From Streptomyces luomodiensis (GTDB lineage: Bacteria > Actinomycetota > Actinomycetes > Streptomycetales > Streptomycetaceae), in assembly GCF_031679605.1 (NCBI RefSeq), contig NZ_CP117522.1, positions 1,178,001 through 1,242,000 of the forward strand: DNA of 64,000 bases. The letters are read 5' to 3'. The number at the start of each line of letters is the position of its first letter. Position 1 is the stretch's first letter. The translations under genes and the position numbers were made by a program. Shown piece by piece: positions 33,225 to 42,857 of the stretch. The notes beneath the pieces were generated by a model. That model was not told the DNA's origin. It saw nothing but the letters and a program-made list of their open reading frames with translations, and searched no databases.

Positions 33225-35444
33225 CTACAGCTCCTTGATGCGGATGTCACGGAAGGAGATCACATCGTCGGTGCTGTGGGTCTGCAGACCGATGTATCCG
33301 GAGGCGTACCGACGGCCGTCCGTGCCGGGGTCGCCGGCGCGCGGCGGGGTGAACTCCTGGCCGCCGGTGTTCTCGAACTCATTGATCAGCACACCGTTGC
33401 GGTAGATCGAGTAGTGCTGACCGACCACCCGGATCTCATAGTCGTTCCAGCTGCCCTTGGGGGTGACCCCGGCGCCGCCGAGCCCGACCCGGTCGAAACC
33501 GTAGATCGAGCCGGTCTTGTACATATCGCCGTCGGGCCGGTCGAGGATCTGCACCTCGTGCCCGTACGTGATGGCGACCCACTCCGGGCGGGACTCCTCG
33601 GGGTGGTCGTGCACATTCGGGAAGCGCACGAAGACACCGCTGTTGGCGTTGCCGGTGCCGGGTGCGTCATCGCGGAACTGGAGCTTCAGCGAGAAGTCGT
33701 CGTACGTCCGCTGCGGGAACCACAGCATGCCCATGCCCTCGACCGTGGAGCTGCTGGTGATGCTGCCGTCGTCGTTGAGACCGAAGGCCCCGCCGCCCAC
33801 GTGTTGCCACGCCTCGAAGGACTTCTTGGTGCCGTCGAACAGCGGTCGGTAGCCCTCGTTCTCACCGGGCTCGCCGATGCCGGACTGCCGGGCCGCCTTG
33901 TTGATCAGCCGGTATTCGCGCTGGTCGATGACGCCGTCGGCGAGCAGCTTGTCGGTGACGGCGGTGACGTGCTTGAGGAAGAGGGCGTGCGAGGACCAGT
34001 CCTTCTCGTCCTCGATCAGCTCGTTGATGGTGCACCGGCCGCGGGTGATGCGGTTGGGGACACCGGTGTCCACCGTGCCGACGATCACGGTGAGCCGCTC
34101 GTCCCACTCCGGGCACGCGGGTGCGGGCACTCCACCGCCCTCGGCCACGGTGAACGCGATCTGCCGGGCGGTGGCGGTGTTGCCCGCCGTGTCGGTGGCG
34201 CGGTACGCGACGGTGTGGCGGCCCACCCGGTCCACCACCACGGGAGTGGTGTAGGCGAGATACGGCCCGCTGTCCAGGGAGTACTCGACCTTCTCCACCC
34301 CGGAGTCGTCGTCGGCCGCGGTGAGCGTGACCTTGGCGCTGCCGACATAGGCGCCGTCGGAGTTCTTCGTCCCGCCGACCTCCGCCGAGACCACCGGGGG
34401 TGTGGTGTCCTGGCTGGGCGGGGCCACCACGGTGAAGTCCACCGACTTCACCTCCGACACGTTCCCCGCCCGGTCCACGGCCCGGTAGCGCACCGTGTGG
34501 TCACCGGTGTCATGGACCATCACCGGGCCGGTGTACGGCTGGAAATCCCCCTCCCTTAGGGCGTAGTCGATCCGGTTGACCCCGGATCCGGTGTCCGAGG
34601 CGGTGATGGTCACGGTGGCCATGCCGAGGTACGCGCCGGAGGGGTCCTGCTCACCGGAGACGGTGGCGGAGGTCGCGGGCGGTGTGGTGTCATCCGTCGG
34701 CGGCGCCACCAGGCGGAAGTTCACCGACTTCACCTCCGACACGTTCCCCGCCCGATCCACGGCCCGGTAGCGGAGGGTGTGCGTGCCGACCTCGTGGACC
34801 ATCACCGGGGCGGTGTACGGCTGGAACGCCCCGTCCCCTTCGGCGACCTCGATCCGGTCCACGCCCGAGCCGGCGTCGGTGGCGGACACCGTGACGGTGG
34901 CCATCCCGATGTAGGCGCCGTCCGCGTTCCGCTCGCCCTCGACCTTCGCCGAGACCTCCGGCGCGGTGGTGTCCTCGCCTCCGCCGCCGTCGGTGACCAC
35001 CAGGACGCCCTGCATCTGGCCGTGGCCGGGGATGGTGCAGTGGTAGTGGTAGCGGCCGGGGCTGAGGGTGACCTCGGCGGTGTGCTTGCCGCCGCTGTCG
35101 TCCGAGGGGTTGGCGAGGATGTTCAGCGCGACGTCGTTGTTGTACTCGGGGTCGGAGACGTCGAAGGTCAGGGTGTGCGGCATCCCGGTGGTGTTGCCGG
35201 TGGCCGTGCTGTTCTCGAAGACGATGGTGGCCTTCCCGGCGACCGCGGTGGTGGGCGCCGAGGTGTACGCGGTGATGTCGTCGCCCGCGGTCCAGGTGAG
35301 GGTCTGCGGTACGGCCTGCCGGGTGTCGTCCCGCCCGTAGGCGGCCGTCGCCGCCGCCGAGCTCAGCCCGAGGACCATGAGCAGCGCGGCGAGGAGCGCC
35401 GTCCAGGGTCTGCTGGGGCTCTGGCGCCTTCGTTTCACGGTCAC
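33225..35444 (-). CDS. Secreted cupredoxin / three Ig-type repeats / DUF1080 protein
   Basis: This 739-residue exported modular protein has a signal peptide (residues 1-37) and a cupredoxin domain (about 45-150) with type 1 copper ligands His90, Cys136, His141 and Met144. Three OmpL47-like Ig repeats of about 91 residues (158-428) each begin DTT.P and carry YRA.D.AGN. A linker follows, then a C-terminal DUF1080 (3-keto-disaccharide hydrolase-like, concanavalin fold) domain from about 510 with YRPLFDGTKKSFEAWQ and SGVFVRFPN. The GTG start at 35444 overlaps the upstream stop (GTGA). It is probably made with the ThuA protein as an extracellular sugar-oxidising or sugar-cleaving pair. Confidence 0.85.
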   Translation of the reverse strand: MTVKRRRQSPSRPWTALLAALLMVLGLSSAAATAAYGRDDTRQAVPQTLTWTAGDDITAYTSAPTTAVAGKATIVFENSTATGNTTGMPHTLTFDVSDPEYNNDVALNILANPSDDSGGKHTAEVTLSPGRYHYHCTIPGHGQMQGVLVVTDGGGGEDTTAPEVSAKVEGERNADGAYIGMATVTVSATDAGSGVDRIEVAEGDGAFQPYTAPVMVHEVGTHTLRYRAVDRAGNVSEVKSVNFRLVAPPTDDTTPPATSATVSGEQDPSGAYLGMATVTITASDTGSGVNRIDYALREGDFQPYTGPVMVHDTGDHTVRYRAVDRAGNVSEVKSVDFTVVAPPSQDTTPPVVSAEVGGTKNSDGAYVGSAKVTLTAADDDSGVEKVEYSLDSGPYLAYTTPVVVDRVGRHTVAYRATDTAGNTATARQIAFTVAEGGGVPAPACPEWDERLTVIVGTVDTGVPNRITRGRCTINELIEDEKDWSSHALFLKHVTAVTDKLLADGVIDQREYRLINKAARQSGIGEPGENEGYRPLFDGTKKSFEAWQHVGGGAFGLNDDGSITSSSTVEGMGMLWFPQRTYDDFSLKLQFRDDAPGTGNANSGVFVRFPNVHDHPEESRPEWVAITYGHEVQILDRPDGDMYKTGSIYGFDRVGLGGAGVTPKGSWNDYEIRVVGQHYSIYRNGVLINEFENTGGQEFTPPRAGDPGTDGRRYASGYIGLQTHSTDDVISFRDIRIKEL

Positions 35445-37939
35445 TCCGCCTTCCTGGCCAGATCCTGGGCGAGCGGCGTGGGCTCGCCACCGGTGTAGGT
35501 GATGTGCCACAGCGCCGACTTGGAGTCGGAGGTGAAGAAGCCGCGCCCGTAGTCGAGGACGTAGAGCGAGCCGTCCGGGGCGAACTTCCAGTCCATGAGG
35601 TTGCGGATGCCGTTGGCGCCCACCGGGATGATCTGCCTGAGGGATTCGGCGTGCACCGGCAGCCCGCCCTTGCCGACGGTCTTGGGGTCGGTCAGCACCG
35701 CGTGGCGCGGCTGGTCGCCGTCGTAGAAGTCGCCGACGAACCACTTGCCGTCCCAGTAGGCGGGCCACTTGGTGGTGGAGTCGCTGTCGGCGTCGTAGCG
35801 GTAGACCGGGCCGTTCATGGTGGCCTGCCCGCCGCCCTTGAGCCACGGCAGCAGGTAGGTGGCCTTCGACGTCTCGTAGCTGGGGATGCCGTTCGCGTCC
35901 CGCGGGTAGTCGGGGGCGCCGCCCTGGGGCGAGTACCAGATGGTGTTCGCGGTGACCGGCGGCAGGTTCACCAGGCCGTCGTTGTTGGGGGACTCGTTCT
36001 TGGGGTGGTCGCAGTCGTACCACCCCAGGGGCTTGGTGGGATCGGGCAGGTTCCGGTCCCGGTAGGGCTGTTTGTTGCCCATGCAGAACGGCCAGCCGTG
36101 GTTGCCCGCCTTGGTGATGGCGGCGAAGGTGTCGTACTTGGCCGGGCCCCAGGTGGTGCTGGGCTCGCCCGCGTCGGGGCCGACCCACCCGGCGTAGAGG
36201 ATGTCGGTCTTGGGGTCCACGAAGATCCGGGCCGGGTTGCGCACCCCCATCACATAGATCTCGCCACGGGTCTTGCCGCCGCCCTCGTCGGGCTCCTCGC
36301 CGGTGAAGAGATTGCCCTCGGGGAGGGTGTAGGTGCCGTCGTCCTCGGGGTGGATCCGCAGGATCTTGCCGTTGAGGTTGTTGGTGTTGCCGGCGGTGCG
36401 GCGGGCGTCGGCGAAGGAGACGCCCTTGTAGTTCGGCTGCGGGTTGTTGCCGGAGTAGCCGTCGCTGAACTGGGAGGAGTTGTTGTCCCCGGTGGCGATG
36501 TAGAGGTTGCCCTTGGAGTCCCAGGACATCCCGCCGCCCGCGTGGCAGCAGCTGTGGATCTGGACCGGCCAGGAGAGCAGGACCTTCTCCGAGCTCAGGT
36601 CCAGCTTGTCGGTCGTCAGGTCCAGGGTGAACCGGGAGACGCGGCGCTCGGCCATCCGGGTGTCCCGGTTGATCCGGGAGTGCGGGGTGTAGTGGAGATA
36701 GACCCAGCCGTTGCTGAGGAAGTCCGGGTCCAGCTCGATGCCGAGCAGCCCCTCCTCGTTCTTGACCAGCTCCTCGCCGCCGCCCTTGTTGCCGAAGACG
36801 GTCAGGGCGCCGGCGAGGGTGACCTTTCCGGTGGCGGGGTCGTAGACGTGGATCTGGCCCTGGCCCTTGCCGATCTCCGGGTCGTTCCAGTCGGTGACCA
36901 CGGGCGCGCTGTTGTCACCGCCGCCCCGGCCGATGTAGAGCACCCGGCCGTCCTTGGCCACGACGAGGCCGTGCGGCTCGCCGATCTGGTCGGACTGGCC
37001 CGGCTGATTGGGCTTGGTGACGCGCTCGGCCTCGTAGTTCGCGGAGATGGTGGCCTTGCAGTCGGCGCGGGAGAGACGGGTGGTCCACATCAGGGCGCCC
37101 CGCAGATGGGCCCGGAAGTCGGTCTCCTGGAAGCTGGAGACCGTACCGCCCATCCCGGTGTAGAAGGAGCGGCCGCCGTCGTAGTCCCGGCACCAGGAGA
37201 TCGGGTGGTCCCAGCCGTTGGCACCGGCGCCCGGCTGGTAGCTGGACTCCCGGACCCGGGCCACGGTGTGCACCGTGCCGGAGGGGTTGTCCCGCCAGTT
37301 GAGCCAGGTGTCGGTGCGCTTCCACTCCACCGGCAGCTCCTTGGTGGCCGGGTGGACGCGGTCGCCGACCTCCACCACGGCCCGCTGGGCGGTGGCCGGG
37401 CTCGTGGTGGCGGGGCGGGCGCCGATGAGCCCGGTGAACCAGTCGGAGTACGGCTCGTTGCGGGCCGCGTCACGGATGCCGAGGAAGCCGCCACCCGCCT
37501 CCATGTACGCCTCGAGCCCCGCCTCCTGCTCCGGGTCGAGCACATCCCCGGCGCCGGTCAGGAAGACCACGGCGTTGTACCTGCCGAGCCGGGGCTTGGT
37601 GAAGACCGAGGCGTCGGCGGTGGCGTCGACGGTGAACCGGGTCTCCGCCGGGCCCTGGTTGCCGATCTTCTCGATGGCCTCGATGCCCGCGTTCACCGTG
37701 GCCGGCTCGTCCCCCGCCGAGCCGTGGAAGACCAGCACCCGGACGTCGGCACCGCCGGGCGGGGACGGCAGCGTGAGTGGCGCACGATCCTCGGGCCGGG
37801 CGCTGGCGGGGGTCCCGCCCAGCAGGCTCGCGGTGAGGGCGCCGAAGAGCAGTGCCGCCATCCCCGCGCGTCTCTTTCGCAGCCGACCGGCTGTCAGTCC
37901 CGTCCCTTTGGAGGGCATTTGGTACGGTATGTCCCGCAT
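35441..37939 (-). CDS. Secreted ThuA / sorbosone-dehydrogenase-like protein
   Basis: This 832-residue protein has a signal peptide (RKRRAGMAALLFGALTASLL). A ThuA-type domain (about residues 60-290) contains VLVFHGSAGDEPATVNAGIE, GGFLGIRDAARNEP and GGRSFYTGMGGTVSSF. A six-bladed beta-propeller like PQQ-dependent glucose/sorbosone dehydrogenases (about 320-820) contains EEGLLGIELDPDFLSNGWVY, HAGGGMSWDSKGNLYIATGD and GKILRIHPEDDG. The ATG at 37939 has GGAGAGGG about 12 nt upstream. ThuA domains occur in oxidised-disaccharide metabolism, which matches the coupled DUF1080 protein. Whether it binds PQQ is not visible. Confidence 0.85.
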   Translation of the reverse strand: MRDIPYQMPSKGTGLTAGRLRKRRAGMAALLFGALTASLLGGTPASARPEDRAPLTLPSPPGGADVRVLVFHGSAGDEPATVNAGIEAIEKIGNQGPAETRFTVDATADASVFTKPRLGRYNAVVFLTGAGDVLDPEQEAGLEAYMEAGGGFLGIRDAARNEPYSDWFTGLIGARPATTSPATAQRAVVEVGDRVHPATKELPVEWKRTDTWLNWRDNPSGTVHTVARVRESSYQPGAGANGWDHPISWCRDYDGGRSFYTGMGGTVSSFQETDFRAHLRGALMWTTRLSRADCKATISANYEAERVTKPNQPGQSDQIGEPHGLVVAKDGRVLYIGRGGGDNSAPVVTDWNDPEIGKGQGQIHVYDPATGKVTLAGALTVFGNKGGGEELVKNEEGLLGIELDPDFLSNGWVYLHYTPHSRINRDTRMAERRVSRFTLDLTTDKLDLSSEKVLLSWPVQIHSCCHAGGGMSWDSKGNLYIATGDNNSSQFSDGYSGNNPQPNYKGVSFADARRTAGNTNNLNGKILRIHPEDDGTYTLPEGNLFTGEEPDEGGGKTRGEIYVMGVRNPARIFVDPKTDILYAGWVGPDAGEPSTTWGPAKYDTFAAITKAGNHGWPFCMGNKQPYRDRNLPDPTKPLGWYDCDHPKNESPNNDGLVNLPPVTANTIWYSPQGGAPDYPRDANGIPSYETSKATYLLPWLKGGGQATMNGPVYRYDADSDSTTKWPAYWDGKWFVGDFYDGDQPRHAVLTDPKTVGKGGLPVHAESLRQIIPVGANGIRNLMDWKFAPDGSLYVLDYGRGFFTSDSKSALWHITYTGGEPTPLAQDLARKAE

Positions 37940-38142
37940 TGGTCACCCATCCCTCTCCTACCGGAAACACCGCTGAAGGAAGCTAGACGGCTTTTCGCAA
38001 CCCGCCAATAGCTATGACCGCAACTCAACGAACTTTGTCCTGAGTGTGGATGAACGAGGATCCCCCGGCTACCGTGAGAAACGCCCCCGGGGCAGCTGCG
38101 CATCGTCAACGGCAGGGGAATCCACGGCGATTTGGGAGAACG

Positions 38143-39174
<1,032 letters not shown>

Positions 39175-39179
39175 CCGCC

Positions 39180-39226
39180 GGAACGGGCGACGGGGCGGGC
39201 CCGGCGGCCCGCCCCGTCCCCGTTCC
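39180..39226. terminator. Terminator between laccase and protease genes
   Basis: A long G+C stem has outer arms GGAACGGG with CCCGTTCC and inner arms ACGGGGCGGGC with GCCCGCCCCGT (39190-39200 and 39207-39217). It lies between two convergent genes and can serve both. Confidence 0.75.
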
Positions 39227-39247
39227 GTCGGGTCCGGTCACATGTTC

Positions 39248-40441
39248 TCAGGCGGTGTGCAGCTTCAGGCCGTACACCGACAGGATCTCGTTGACCGGCT
39301 GGTACCAGGTCTCGCCACCGCTGGTGCAGTTGCCCCAGCCGCCCGAGGTCACGCCCTGGGCCTGGTCACCGCTGATGAACGAGCCCCCGGAGTCGCCGCC
39401 TTCGGCGCACACACTGGTCTTGGTCATCTGGTAGACGGCGCCCTGGCTGTAGTTCACCGTCTCGTTCTTGGCCAGCACCGTGCCGCAGTGCCAGTGGGTG
39501 GTGGAGCCGGAGCGGCAGATGGAGGCGCCGATCGGGGCCTCGGCGGAGCCGCGGACCAGCGCGTCCGACACGGTGCCCCAGCCGAGCACCACCGGCACGG
39601 TCCACCAGCCGCTGCCGACGTTGACGTACGCGTAGTCATTGCCGGGGAAGGAGGAGCCCTGGAAGTTGCCGATGTACGAGCCGTCCCAGCCGCTGACCGA
39701 GGCCCCCTTCTGGCCGCAGTGTCCGGCCGTGACGAAGCCGCCCTGGACCGAGAAGCCTATGGAGCAGCGCACATTGCCGGTGTAGTACGGGTCGCCGCCG
39801 ACCGTGCCGGCGGCGAAGGTCGTCGGCGCTTGGGCGGGGGCCTTCTCGACGGTGACCGGGACCGACGCCGAGCGCTCGGCGTCAGTCAGGAACGCGCGGA
39901 CATCGGCGTCGGCTTCGTGTCCGGAGCGGACCCGGACCACGACCCCGCCCGCCCGGGGGTCGACGCTCCAGCTGCTCACCCCGGCCGGGGCGGCCTTCTT
40001 CTCGGCCTTCTCATCGATGCGAGCCTTGGCCTCGTCGAGCGCGTCGGCGCTGTGCCGCACGATCCGGGTGGTGGCGCCCGTGGCCCGTACCGACGCGGCC
40101 CGATCGGCGCTGGTGACGCCGACGACCAGCTTTCCGCTGTCCGCGTCGAACCACGAGCCGCCGTAGGAGGTGCCCGCGGCGCGCTTGGCCTTGGGCTCCA
40201 GCTTCATGGCGGCGGCCTCCTGGCTCAGCCGCGTGCGCGCCTGGTCCGCGGTGAGGCCGAGGTCCTGGCCGACCGCGCGGACAAGTGCGGCGGACGGCGC
40301 CGCCGCGGCGGCGGGCTTGGCCTCGGAGCGGTCGGCGCCGGACGCGGCGGCGGCGGTCGAGAACGCCCCGCCGGCGCCCGAGAGGGCGCCCAGAACGAGC
40401 AGTGCGGACAGTCCGGCACGGACAACGGGCTTCCGTCTCAT
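39248..40441 (-). CDS. Streptogrisin-type secreted serine protease
   Basis: This 397-residue S1-family protease precursor has a signal peptide (residues 1-33), an alpha-lytic-type prodomain (about 45-205) and a mature protease beginning near TTFAAGTVGGDPYYTG. The catalytic triad is His in FVTAGHCG, Asp in GNDYAYVNV and Ser in EGGDSGGSF. The end at LHTA shows no chitin-binding module, unlike streptogrisin C. The prodomain is expected to fold the enzyme and then be removed outside the cell. It lies downstream of, and on the same strand as, a GntR regulator, with a perfect hairpin in between. Confidence 0.92.
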   Translation of the reverse strand: MRRKPVVRAGLSALLVLGALSGAGGAFSTAAAASGADRSEAKPAAAAAPSAALVRAVGQDLGLTADQARTRLSQEAAAMKLEPKAKRAAGTSYGGSWFDADSGKLVVGVTSADRAASVRATGATTRIVRHSADALDEAKARIDEKAEKKAAPAGVSSWSVDPRAGGVVVRVRSGHEADADVRAFLTDAERSASVPVTVEKAPAQAPTTFAAGTVGGDPYYTGNVRCSIGFSVQGGFVTAGHCGQKGASVSGWDGSYIGNFQGSSFPGNDYAYVNVGSGWWTVPVVLGWGTVSDALVRGSAEAPIGASICRSGSTTHWHCGTVLAKNETVNYSQGAVYQMTKTSVCAEGGDSGGSFISGDQAQGVTSGGWGNCTSGGETWYQPVNEILSVYGLKLHTA

Positions 40442-40524
40442 GGAAGTTCCCCTTCTGCTGGGCAGGTGAGAGCGCTTTCACGACTCGATCGCGCAGAGCC
40501 TAGCGAGCCACGGAGAAAAGTCCA

Positions 40525-40550
40525 GACCATGACCGTACTCGGTCATGGTC
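40525..40550. promoter_or_regulatory. Perfect hairpin between GntR and protease genes
   Basis: GACCATGACC (40525-40534) and GGTCATGGTC (40541-40550) are perfect 10-bp arms with a 6-base loop. The site lies 84 bp before the protease start and 77 bp after the GntR stop. It could be a terminator of gntR or an operator of the protease gene; the less GC-rich arms favour a protein-binding site. Confidence 0.45.
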
Positions 40551-40596
40551 GGCGCGGTGATCCCGTCGGCGCGGTGATCCCGTCGGCGCGGTGGCC
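40548..40596. repeat. 17-bp tandem repeat, nearly three copies
   Basis: GTCGGCGCGGTGATCCC occurs at 40548-40564 and 40565-40581, followed by a third partial copy (GTCGGCGCGGTG, then diverging). It is directly adjacent to the hairpin at 40525-40550, in the untranslated gap downstream of the gntR gene. Confidence 0.7.
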
Positions 40597-40626
40597 ACAT
40601 CGGCTTGAGGGGGGTCGACCGCGGGC

Positions 40627-41337
40627 TCAGGTGGTTTCGTCCGGATTCCAGTTGAGCAGCCGCACCTGGGCGACGGTGCGGACGTGGCGGCGCATGGCCG
40701 CGGCGGCGGCCTTGGGCCGGCTCTCGGCGATGGCGTCCAGGATGCGCTGGTGCTGGGCGAGCGAGCGCCGGGGGCGGCCGGGCTGGCGCAGCGACTCCTC
40801 CCGGCTCTCGGTGATCTGGTCGGCGATCGAGCGCATGAACTCGGCGAGCAGCGGGCTGTGCGCCGCCGCGGTGACGGCGGCGTGGAAGCGGCGGTCGCCC
40901 TCGATGCCGTGGCGCCCGCACTCGATCTCGTCCTCCATCCAGTCCAGCGCCTGCCGCAGGGCCGTGAGGTCGTCGTCGGTGCGGCGCTCGGCGGCGAGTT
41001 CGGCGAGCTTGGTCTCCAACGCCTCACGGGCGTCGAGGACATCGGGCAGCCGGCGGCGGCGCTCCATCAGCCGCTCGACGGGCTCGGTGGCAAGGCTGTC
41101 GCGCAGCAGGCACATCCCGCCGCCCTGGCGCACCTCGACCAGCCCCTGCACCTCGAGGACGACGATGGCCTGTTTCACGGAGGCGCGGCTGATCCCGAGG
41201 CGCTGGGCCAGCTCGCGCTCGGTCGGCAGCCGGTCGCCCGCGCGCAGCCCGCCCTCCTCGACATAGGCCCGCAGCCGCTCCAGCACCTGCTCGTACAGGC
41301 GTTGACGGTTCATCGGGCGCAGCGCGTCCCCGGTCAT
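40627..41337 (-). CDS. FadR/GntR-family transcriptional regulator
   Basis: This 236-residue regulator has an N-terminal winged HTH (PTERELAQRLGISRASVKQA) and an FCD-type all-helical effector domain with DVLDAREALETKLAELAA and a late HQRILDAIAESRPKAAAAAM. FadR-type proteins sense organic acids. The ATG at 41337 is preceded by GGGGGAG. It diverges from the MatC-like carrier, and the gap contains ATTGG repeats with a 17-bp palindrome, so it probably controls that carrier and itself. Confidence 0.88.
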   Translation of the reverse strand: MTGDALRPMNRQRLYEQVLERLRAYVEEGGLRAGDRLPTERELAQRLGISRASVKQAIVVLEVQGLVEVRQGGGMCLLRDSLATEPVERLMERRRRLPDVLDAREALETKLAELAAERRTDDDLTALRQALDWMEDEIECGRHGIEGDRRFHAAVTAAAHSPLLAEFMRSIADQITESREESLRQPGRPRRSLAQHQRILDAIAESRPKAAAAAMRRHVRTVAQVRLLNWNPDETT

Positions 41338-41422
41338 GCGGACTCCCCCCATCGCGGTTCGTGATCGCCCCGATCCGCAGCGTAGCACCGGGTGGCGCGG
41401 TGGCCCTGTGGGGCGGTGGAGC

Positions 41423-41454
41423 ATTGGTCGATTGGTCAATTGGCTAAGCCAATT
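41423..41454. promoter_or_regulatory. GntR operator candidate: ATTGGTC repeats and 17-bp palindrome
   Basis: ATTGGTC occurs at 41423 and 41431, followed by the perfect odd palindrome AATTGGCTAAGCCAATT at 41438-41454. Its AT content stands out from the surroundings, and a TTGACT hexamer lies 14 bp downstream. The site sits in the gap between the GntR regulator and the MatC-like carrier, where a FadR-type repressor would bind. Confidence 0.6.
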
Positions 41455-41569
41455 CGCCACCGACGTCTTGACTGTTGAACCACCCGGCCCGCAACGTGAG
41501 TCAGCCAGCGGCCACTTGGCCCGACCCGTCCCGGTCCGCCGACCGGGCCCCAGCGACCGGGAGCCCTCG

Positions 41570-42823
41570 ATGTCCGACGAACTGATATCGATACTCGTGC
41601 TGGTGGTGGTCTTCGTCATCGCCACCGCCCGGTCGATCAACATGGGCGCCCTGTCCTTCGCCGCCGCCTTCGGTGTGGGCGAGCTGGTCGCCGACTTCGA
41701 CGCGGACCACATCTTCGCCGGGTTCCCGGGCGATCTGTTCGTGGTGCTGGTGGGGGTGACGTATCTGTTCGCCCTCGCCCGCGCCAACGGCACCACCGAC
41801 TGGCTGGTGCACGCCTCGATCCGGCTGGTGCGCGGGCGGGTGGCGCTGATCCCGTGGGTGATGTTCGCGATCAGCGGGGTGCTGACCGCGATCGGGGCGG
41901 TGAGCCCGGCGGCGGTCGCGATCGTCGCCCCGCTCGCGCTCTCCTTCGCCGCGCGGTACCGCATCAGCCCGCTGCTGATGGGCGCCATGGTGGTGCACGG
42001 CGCCCAGGGCGGCGGCTTCTCCCCGATCAGCATCTACGGCTCGATCGTCAACGGCATCGTGGAGCGGGAGAAGCTCCCCGGCAACGAGGTCACGCTGTTC
42101 CTCGCGAGCCTGGTGGTCAACCTGGTCATCGCCGCCGTCGTCTTCGTCGTCTGCGGCGGGCTGAAGCTCCCCAGGAGTGCCGTCGCCGCCGAGGAGGAGG
42201 CGGGCGCGGCCGAGGCGGAGAGCCGTCTCTCCCCGGCCCGTATCGCCACGCTGGTGGCGCTGGTGGCGCTGGTGGTCGCGGTGCTCGCCTTCGATCTGGA
42301 CGCCGGACTCACCTCGATCACGCTCGCCGTGGTCCTGAGCGTCTTCTGGCCGGACCACGGCAAGCGGGCCGTGAACGAGGTCACCTGGCCCACCGTGCTG
42401 CTGATCTGCGGCGTCCTCACCTACGTCGGGGTGCTGGACGAGATGGGCACCATCGACTACGCGGGCAGGGCGGTCAGCGACATCGGGGTTCCGCTGCTCG
42501 CCGCCGTGCTGCTCTGCTACATCGGCGCGATCGTCTCCGCGTTCGCGTCCTCGGTGGGCATCATGGGCGCGCTGATCCCGCTCGCCGTGCCCTTCCTCGC
42601 CCAGGGCGACATCGGCGCGGTGGGGATGATCTCGGCCCTCGCGGTGTCGGCGACCGTCGTGGACGTCAGCCCGTTCTCGACCAACGGAGCGCTGGTGCTG
42701 GCCAACGCGCCGGACGTGGACCGGGACCGGTTCTTCCGGCAGCTGATGATCTACGGCGGGATCATGGTGGTCGCGGTCCCCCCGGTCGTCTGGCTGACAA
42801 TGGTGGTCCCAGGTCTGGGCTGA
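41570..42823 (+). CDS. MatC-like dicarboxylate carrier (SLC13/ion-transporter superfamily)
   Basis: This 417-residue membrane protein has about 11 hydrophobic segments. It begins MSDELISILVLVVVFVIATA and contains the GAQGGGFSPISIYG hairpin-like region and ATVVDVSPFSTNGALVLANA near the end, both typical of the MatC_N/SLC13-like carriers for malonate and other dicarboxylates. A cytosolic Glu/Ala-rich loop divides it near residue 205. It is divergent from a FadR-type regulator, which is consistent with an organic-acid substrate. The actual acid is unknown. Confidence 0.82.
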   Translation: MSDELISILVLVVVFVIATARSINMGALSFAAAFGVGELVADFDADHIFAGFPGDLFVVLVGVTYLFALARANGTTDWLVHASIRLVRGRVALIPWVMFAISGVLTAIGAVSPAAVAIVAPLALSFAARYRISPLLMGAMVVHGAQGGGFSPISIYGSIVNGIVEREKLPGNEVTLFLASLVVNLVIAAVVFVVCGGLKLPRSAVAAEEEAGAAEAESRLSPARIATLVALVALVVAVLAFDLDAGLTSITLAVVLSVFWPDHGKRAVNEVTWPTVLLICGVLTYVGVLDEMGTIDYAGRAVSDIGVPLLAAVLLCYIGAIVSAFASSVGIMGALIPLAVPFLAQGDIGAVGMISALAVSATVVDVSPFSTNGALVLANAPDVDRDRFFRQLMIYGGIMVVAVPPVVWLTMVVPGLG

Positions 42824-42857
42824 GGGGGTTCGGCCGAGGCCGAGGCCGGGCCGGAGT

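Noticed and set aside
33225..36188. A 987-residue minus-strand frame extending well upstream of the DUF1080 protein
   Set aside because: The first 247 codons are a shadow of the ThuA/propeller gene in another frame; the GTGA overlap and signal peptide place the true start at 35444.
35504..38011. An 835-residue plus-strand frame opposite the ThuA/propeller gene
   Set aside because: Its valine/glycine-rich composition without motifs is a mirror of the true minus-strand gene.
40548..40596. Possible CRISPR-like array
   Set aside because: The 17-bp units are directly abutting without spacers, and there are fewer than three full copies and no cas genes.
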